From Erythrobacter sp. 34-65-8 (lineage in GTDB: Bacteria; Pseudomonadota; Alphaproteobacteria; Sphingomonadales; Sphingomonadaceae): a stretch of 9,130 bases of DNA. The position numbers and the translations under genes were made by a program. The notes beneath the pieces were generated by a model that did not search any database, was not told the origin of the DNA, and worked only from the letters and a program-made list of their open reading frames with translations. This document shows, in pieces, positions 6,285 through 9,130 of the stretch (position 1 is its first letter; each line of letters opens with the position of its first letter). The stretch covers positions 1-9,130 of the forward strand of contig NCJP01000047.1 in the NCBI GenBank assembly GCA_002278985.1, given 5' to 3'.

Positions 6285-7547
6285 TCAGGTGACGGCGCTT
6301 CGAATGCTGAATTCTTCGCAGGCCCAGGCGCGCGTTGCCAGAACATCTGCGAGCTGGTGCGCCGCCAAAGCCATGTCCTCGAACCTCAGGTAAGCCGGAG
6401 CGAAGCCCAGCCGCAGCACGTCGGGCGCGCGGAAGTCTCCGATCACGCCGCGCGCAATCAGGGCCTGGCAGATCGCGTAGGCCTCAGGGTGGCGGAACGA
6501 GAGCTGGCTGCCGCGGTGCGTGGGGTCGGCGGGGCTGACCAAACCCAACCCCTCTTCCCAACCCCTCTCCCGCAAGGGGAGAGGGGTTATGACCCCCGCC
6601 TCCGCCAGACACTCCAGCAGATACCCGCTCAGCGCCTGCGATTTGGCGTAGAGGCGCCCGACCCCGATTTCCGCCACCAGATCGACCCCCACCTCCAGCG
6701 CCGCAAGGCTGAGGATCGGCGGGGTGCCGCACAGCAGGCGCGCCACGCCCGATGCGGGGGCATAATCGTCAGTAAAGGCAAACGGGGCAGCGTGGCCCAT
6801 CCACCCGGTCAGTGGCTGTTCCAGCGCGGCATGGTGCCGCTCGGCAACGAAGGCATAGGCCGGTGCGCCGGGGCCGCCGTTGAAGTACTTGTAGCCGCAC
6901 CCGACAGCGAAATCCGCCCCGCAGCCATTCAGATCGACCGGCAGCGCCCCGCCTGAATGCGACAGGTCCCACAGCACCAGCGCACCAGCGCGCTGGGCCG
7001 CCTCGGTCAGCGCCGTCATGTCGTGGAGAGCGCCGGTCTTGTAATGGACGTGGGTCAGCAGCAGCAGCGCGACATCGTCGTCGAGTGCCTCGATCAGCCG
7101 CTCGCGCTCGGCCAGCCTTCGGGTTGCCAGCCCCTGCGCCTCCAGCCCGGCGATCATGTAGAGGTCGGTGGGGAAGTTGCCCGGCTCGCTCAGGATCACC
7201 TTGCGCCCGGGGCGCATGGCCAGGGCCGCCGCGATCAGCTTGAACAGGTTCACGCTGGTCGAATCGCAGGCGATGACCTCGTGCCCCTCGGCGCCAACCA
7301 GCGGCGCGATCTTCGCCCCAAGCCTTTGCGGCAGGTCGATCCAGCCAGCGCTGTTCCACGAACGGATCAGGTCCGTCCCCCACTCGCCGCGCACGACCTG
7401 CTCCAGCCGCTCCGGCGTCGCCTTCGGCAATGCGCCGAGCGAGTTGCCGTCAAGATAGATCACCCCATCGGGCAGGTCGAACCGCTCACGATATCGCGCC
7501 AGCGGATCGGCGGCATCCAGTTCGCGCGCGCGCTCGAGCATAGTCAC
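6285..7547 (-). CDS. kynU: Kynureninase, with a short in-frame insert
   Basis: This PLP enzyme cleaves kynurenine to anthranilate and alanine (or 3-hydroxykynurenine to 3-hydroxyanthranilate) in tryptophan breakdown. The 420-residue protein has YLDGNSLGALP (31-41), RSWNSAGWIDLP (62-73), CDSTSVNLFK (94-103) and WDLSHSGGALPVDL with D194/H197. The PLP lysine is K220 in GCGYKYFNGGPGAP; GTPPILSLAALE (274-285) and RGSQLSFRHPEAY (345-357) follow. Residues about 321-336 (TPLPLRERGWEEGLGL) come from a palindromic DNA element and have no counterpart I recall in other kynureninases. They lie between conserved stretches, probably in a surface loop, so activity may survive. The start is GTG 7547, overlapping the dioxygenase stop by 4 bases (GTGA) with a GAGGA site 7 bases upstream. 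ATG 7541 is the alternative. Tight coupling with tryptophan dioxygenase supports the call. Confidence 0.95.
   Translation of the reverse strand: MTMLERARELDAADPLARYRERFDLPDGVIYLDGNSLGALPKATPERLEQVVRGEWGTDLIRSWNSAGWIDLPQRLGAKIAPLVGAEGHEVIACDSTSVNLFKLIAAALAMRPGRKVILSEPGNFPTDLYMIAGLEAQGLATRRLAERERLIEALDDDVALLLLTHVHYKTGALHDMTALTEAAQRAGALVLWDLSHSGGALPVDLNGCGADFAVGCGYKYFNGGPGAPAYAFVAERHHAALEQPLTGWMGHAAPFAFTDDYAPASGVARLLCGTPPILSLAALEVGVDLVAEIGVGRLYAKSQALSGYLLECLAEAGVITPLPLRERGWEEGLGLVSPADPTHRGSQLSFRHPEAYAICQALIARGVIGDFRAPDVLRLGFAPAYLRFEDMALAAHQLADVLATRAWACEEFSIRSAVT
6543..6590. repeat. Palindromic repeat-like element inside kynU
   Basis: AACCCCTCTCCC (6560-6571) and GGGAGAGGGGTT (6577-6588) are perfect 12-base inverted arms around a 5-base loop (GCAAG). 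Just left of it, AACCCCTCTTCCC (6547-6559) is a near copy of the left arm, giving a tandem half-unit. Its base pattern resembles the short CCCTCTCC/GGAGAGGG palindromes dispersed in many proteobacterial genomes. It is read in frame by kynU and encodes TPLPLRERGWEEGLGL. Only one copy is seen in this window. Confidence 0.75.
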
Positions 7548-8335
7548 AGCGCGGTCCTCACGCTCAGCAATTCAGGGAAGAAGGCCTGCTTCAGCACGCC
7601 CGCGAGGTAAGGAACCCCCGGTGTCCCGCCGGTGCCCTTCTTGAAGCCGATGATCCGCTCCACGGTTTTGAGGTGGCCGAAGCGCCAGCGCTGGAAATGG
7701 TATTCGAGGTCGACCAGCTTTTCGGCCAGTTCGTACAGGTCCCAGTGCGCCTGCGGATCACGGTAGATTTCCGCCCACGCGGCTTCCACGTCCGGGCTGT
7801 GCGCCCACGCTGCGCCTACATCGCGCGCCAGCACTTCGTCCGAAATGGCAAAGCCGCGCCGGGCGAGCAGGTGGACGGCTTCGGCATAGATGCTCCGGCG
7901 GCCCAGTTCGGCCCGCAGCATGGCGGCAACTTCGGGCGTGGCATCATGCAGACGGACCATGTCCGGCTTGCGCCCGCCGAGGACGAATTCCATCATCCGG
8001 TACTGGGCGCTCTGGAACCCGCTCGATCCCCCCAGATGCGGGCGGATGGTGGAATAATCATGCGGGGTCATGGTGCTGAGCACGTCCCAGCTCTGGATCA
8101 GCTGCCCTTGTGCGCGGGCGACCCGGGCAAGCATCTTGAAGGCCGGGCGCAGCGTATCGGCGACAATGCACTCACGCGCGGCGACAAGTTCGTGCAGGCA
8201 GAGCTTGAGCCACAGCTCGCTTGCCTGATGGACGACAATGAACAGCATCTCGTCATGCGCGCCCGAAGCCGGGTGCTGGGCCGAGAGGATCCGGTCCAGA
8301 TCGAGATAGGATGAATAGGTTACGTCTTGCGCCAT
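7544..8335 (-). CDS. kynA: Tryptophan 2,3-dioxygenase
   Basis: This cytoplasmic haem enzyme opens the indole ring of L-tryptophan with O2 to give N-formylkynurenine, the first step of the kynurenine pathway. The 263-residue protein is of normal bacterial length. Family landmarks are TYSSYLDLDRILSAQHP (6-22), FIVVHQASELWLK with distal H36 (32-44), GSSGFQSAQYR with R113 (103-113), and WRFGHLKTVERIIG with the proximal haem ligand H221. The C-terminal loop GTGGTPGVPYL (234-244) closes over substrate. ATG 8335 has an AGGG stretch about 9 bases upstream and the product starts at the usual family position. It lies 35 bases after the DUF4112 gene and overlaps kynU by 4 bases, so dioxygenase and kynureninase are almost certainly translated from one message. 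No formamidase (kynB) or kynR-type regulator gene is present in the window. Confidence 0.96.
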   Translation of the reverse strand: MAQDVTYSSYLDLDRILSAQHPASGAHDEMLFIVVHQASELWLKLCLHELVAARECIVADTLRPAFKMLARVARAQGQLIQSWDVLSTMTPHDYSTIRPHLGGSSGFQSAQYRMMEFVLGGRKPDMVRLHDATPEVAAMLRAELGRRSIYAEAVHLLARRGFAISDEVLARDVGAAWAHSPDVEAAWAEIYRDPQAHWDLYELAEKLVDLEYHFQRWRFGHLKTVERIIGFKKGTGGTPGVPYLAGVLKQAFFPELLSVRTAL

Positions 8336-8370
8336 GGACCAGCCCTAGCGCGAAGCCGTTGCCGATGAAA

Positions 8371-8787
8371 CTACTGCTCGATTATGCGCGTGTGCGGATG
8401 GTGCTTGTCGAGATGTTTTTTCACGATTTTCAGGTTGCGGGTGTTGGATCGGAACAGGAAGTCCGCCGCGTCGCCGACCACCGGCACCGCACCGAGCAGG
8501 GCGTCGAACCCGACATTGCCCGCCATGCGCCACAGCTTCCACTTCGGTAGCCCGAGGTTCCTCGCCTCCCACACAATGTAGGCCCCCATCGCCGTCGTCA
8601 CGATGTCGCCCAGCACCGGCACCAGCCCTACCAGCGAATCGAGCCCGACCCGGTAGCCGGTGCCGGGTACGACGAAGCTGCGTTCGAGCAGGTATTCCAT
8701 CGCCTCCAGCCGGCGGCGGACGGAGACCGGATCAGTGCCCGTCGGCATGTCGAAACCCATGGTCTGTACGCGCGAGGGGTCTGCCAT
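8371..8787 (-). CDS. DUF4112 membrane protein
   Basis: This 138-residue protein is of the DUF4112 type. Two related motifs are visible: GLDSLVGLVPVLGD (48-61) and GFDALLGAVPVVGD (93-106), each starting a hydrophobic stretch, followed by FLFRSNTRNLKIVKKHL typical of the family end. Two membrane-embedded helices or hairpins are likely (about 48-74 and 93-112), with a basic, His-rich C-terminus. The function of the family is unknown. ATG 8787 is preferred to the adjacent in-frame TTG at 8790; an AAGGAGG site lies at 8792-8798, close but usable. It is between a solute-binding-protein gene (35-base gap) and tryptophan dioxygenase (35-base gap), all on the same strand. It may share their transcript without implying a role in tryptophan metabolism. 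Confidence 0.85.
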   Translation of the reverse strand: MADPSRVQTMGFDMPTGTDPVSVRRRLEAMEYLLERSFVVPGTGYRVGLDSLVGLVPVLGDIVTTAMGAYIVWEARNLGLPKWKLWRMAGNVGFDALLGAVPVVGDAADFLFRSNTRNLKIVKKHLDKHHPHTRIIEQ

Positions 8788-8822
8788 CAAGCCTCCTTCA
8801 GCCCAATGCCGGGCATAGAGCC

Positions 8823-9130
8823 TTAAATGGGTCGCTCAGCCAGGTCGAACAAGGGATGCACGCTCCACCGGTTCTCGTTGAAACCGTCGAGCCCGCCCCG
8901 CACCAGCGACCAGCGGATCGGTGCGCCAAGCGGGATGAACAGGTTTTCCGCCAGCATCAGCCGCTCGGCCTCGGCCAGCAGGGAAGCCTGCTCCGTCCGG
9001 CTCGCCACGGTCAGTGACTGCCGCACCAGTGCGTCTGCTCCGGGGGAACAGGGGCCTTCGGTGATCCGGCAATGGAACTGGTTGAGAAACCAGCGTGAAC
9101 CGGCAAAACGGGCCAGCCGGTCTTTCAGGA
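8823..9130 (-). CDS. Peptide-type ABC transporter solute-binding protein (family 5), C-terminal part
   Basis: About 101 C-terminal residues are visible; the N-terminus lies beyond the right edge and the frame is open to 9130. The sequence (SRWFLNQFHCRITEGPCSPGADALV, read in pieces, then AERLMLAENLFIPLGAPIRWSL, GLDGFNENRWSVHPL) resembles the C-terminal lobe of sphingomonad extracellular solute-binding proteins of family 5. These capture peptides or similar ligands in the periplasm for an ABC importer. The motif of an aromatic/acidic NLFIPLG strand followed by a G-F-N-x-N-RW end is what I rely on. No permease or ATPase gene is in the window, and ligand specificity cannot be read. A GTG at 9026 is in frame but is internal, not a start. 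Confidence 0.72.
   Translation of the reverse strand, partial: LKDRLARFAGSRWFLNQFHCRITEGPCSPGADALVRQSLTVASRTEQASLLAEAERLMLAENLFIPLGAPIRWSLVRGGLDGFNENRWSVHPLFDLAERPI

Noticed and set aside
8470..8644. Two near-identical motifs in the DUF4112 protein as a recent tandem duplication
   Set aside because: The two G-D-x-L-x-G-x-VPV-x-GD motifs are part of the family's normal architecture and differ at DNA level.
1..9130. CRISPR arrays, insertion sequences, tRNA or rRNA genes
   Set aside because: No regular spaced repeats, transposase motifs, cloverleaf-like sequences or ribosomal RNA stretches were found by reading.

Overview
The window looks like chromosome of an alphaproteobacterium, most likely a sphingomonad of the Erythrobacteraceae type. 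It is GC-rich with strongly GC-biased third codon positions. The HNH protein, MutS, kynureninase and adenosyltransferase read like sphingomonad versions. This placement is my recognition of protein families, not a search result. No rRNA, tRNA or CRISPR was seen, and no stretch above 300 bases lacks a gene.

Left edge (1-1885). A minus-strand reading frame with no recognised family (1-409, running off the window) abuts the C-terminal half of mutS on the plus strand (about 407-1885). MutS keeps its clamp/core part and the whole ATPase domain but lacks about 400 N-terminal residues. The join at about 400-420 therefore separates unrelated sequences and has probably cut both genes. It could be a mobile-element or prophage boundary, a deletion, or a chimeric assembly. 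A small acidic membrane-anchored protein (1912-2256) follows mutS.

Middle (2271-5614). A minus-strand run reads, in transcription order, gluQ (tRNA-Asp queuosine glutamylation), a twin-transmembrane HIG1-like small protein, a PduO-type cobalamin adenosyltransferase, and 3-hydroxybutyryl-CoA dehydrogenase. Spacings are short, so this may be one transcript. gluQ appears to have lost its last 15 codons to an in-frame TAG: 14 further codons of family-like tail and a second TAG follow. Divergent from gluQ is an HNH endonuclease-family gene, for which a GTG start at 5006 fits better than the upstream ATG.

Right (5637-9130). All genes are on the minus strand. In transcription order they are the C-terminus of a family-5 extracellular solute-binding protein (entering from the right edge), a DUF4112 membrane protein, tryptophan 2,3-dioxygenase, kynureninase (4-base overlap) and a membrane-anchored DUF305 protein. 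The two tryptophan-degrading enzymes catalyse steps 1 and 3 of the kynurenine pathway; the formamidase of step 2 is not in the window. The kynureninase gene carries a palindromic repeat-like element read through in frame, which adds about 16 residues.

No complete new multi-gene system is evident. The points of most interest are the mutS junction, the palindromic insert in kynU, and the clipped gluQ.
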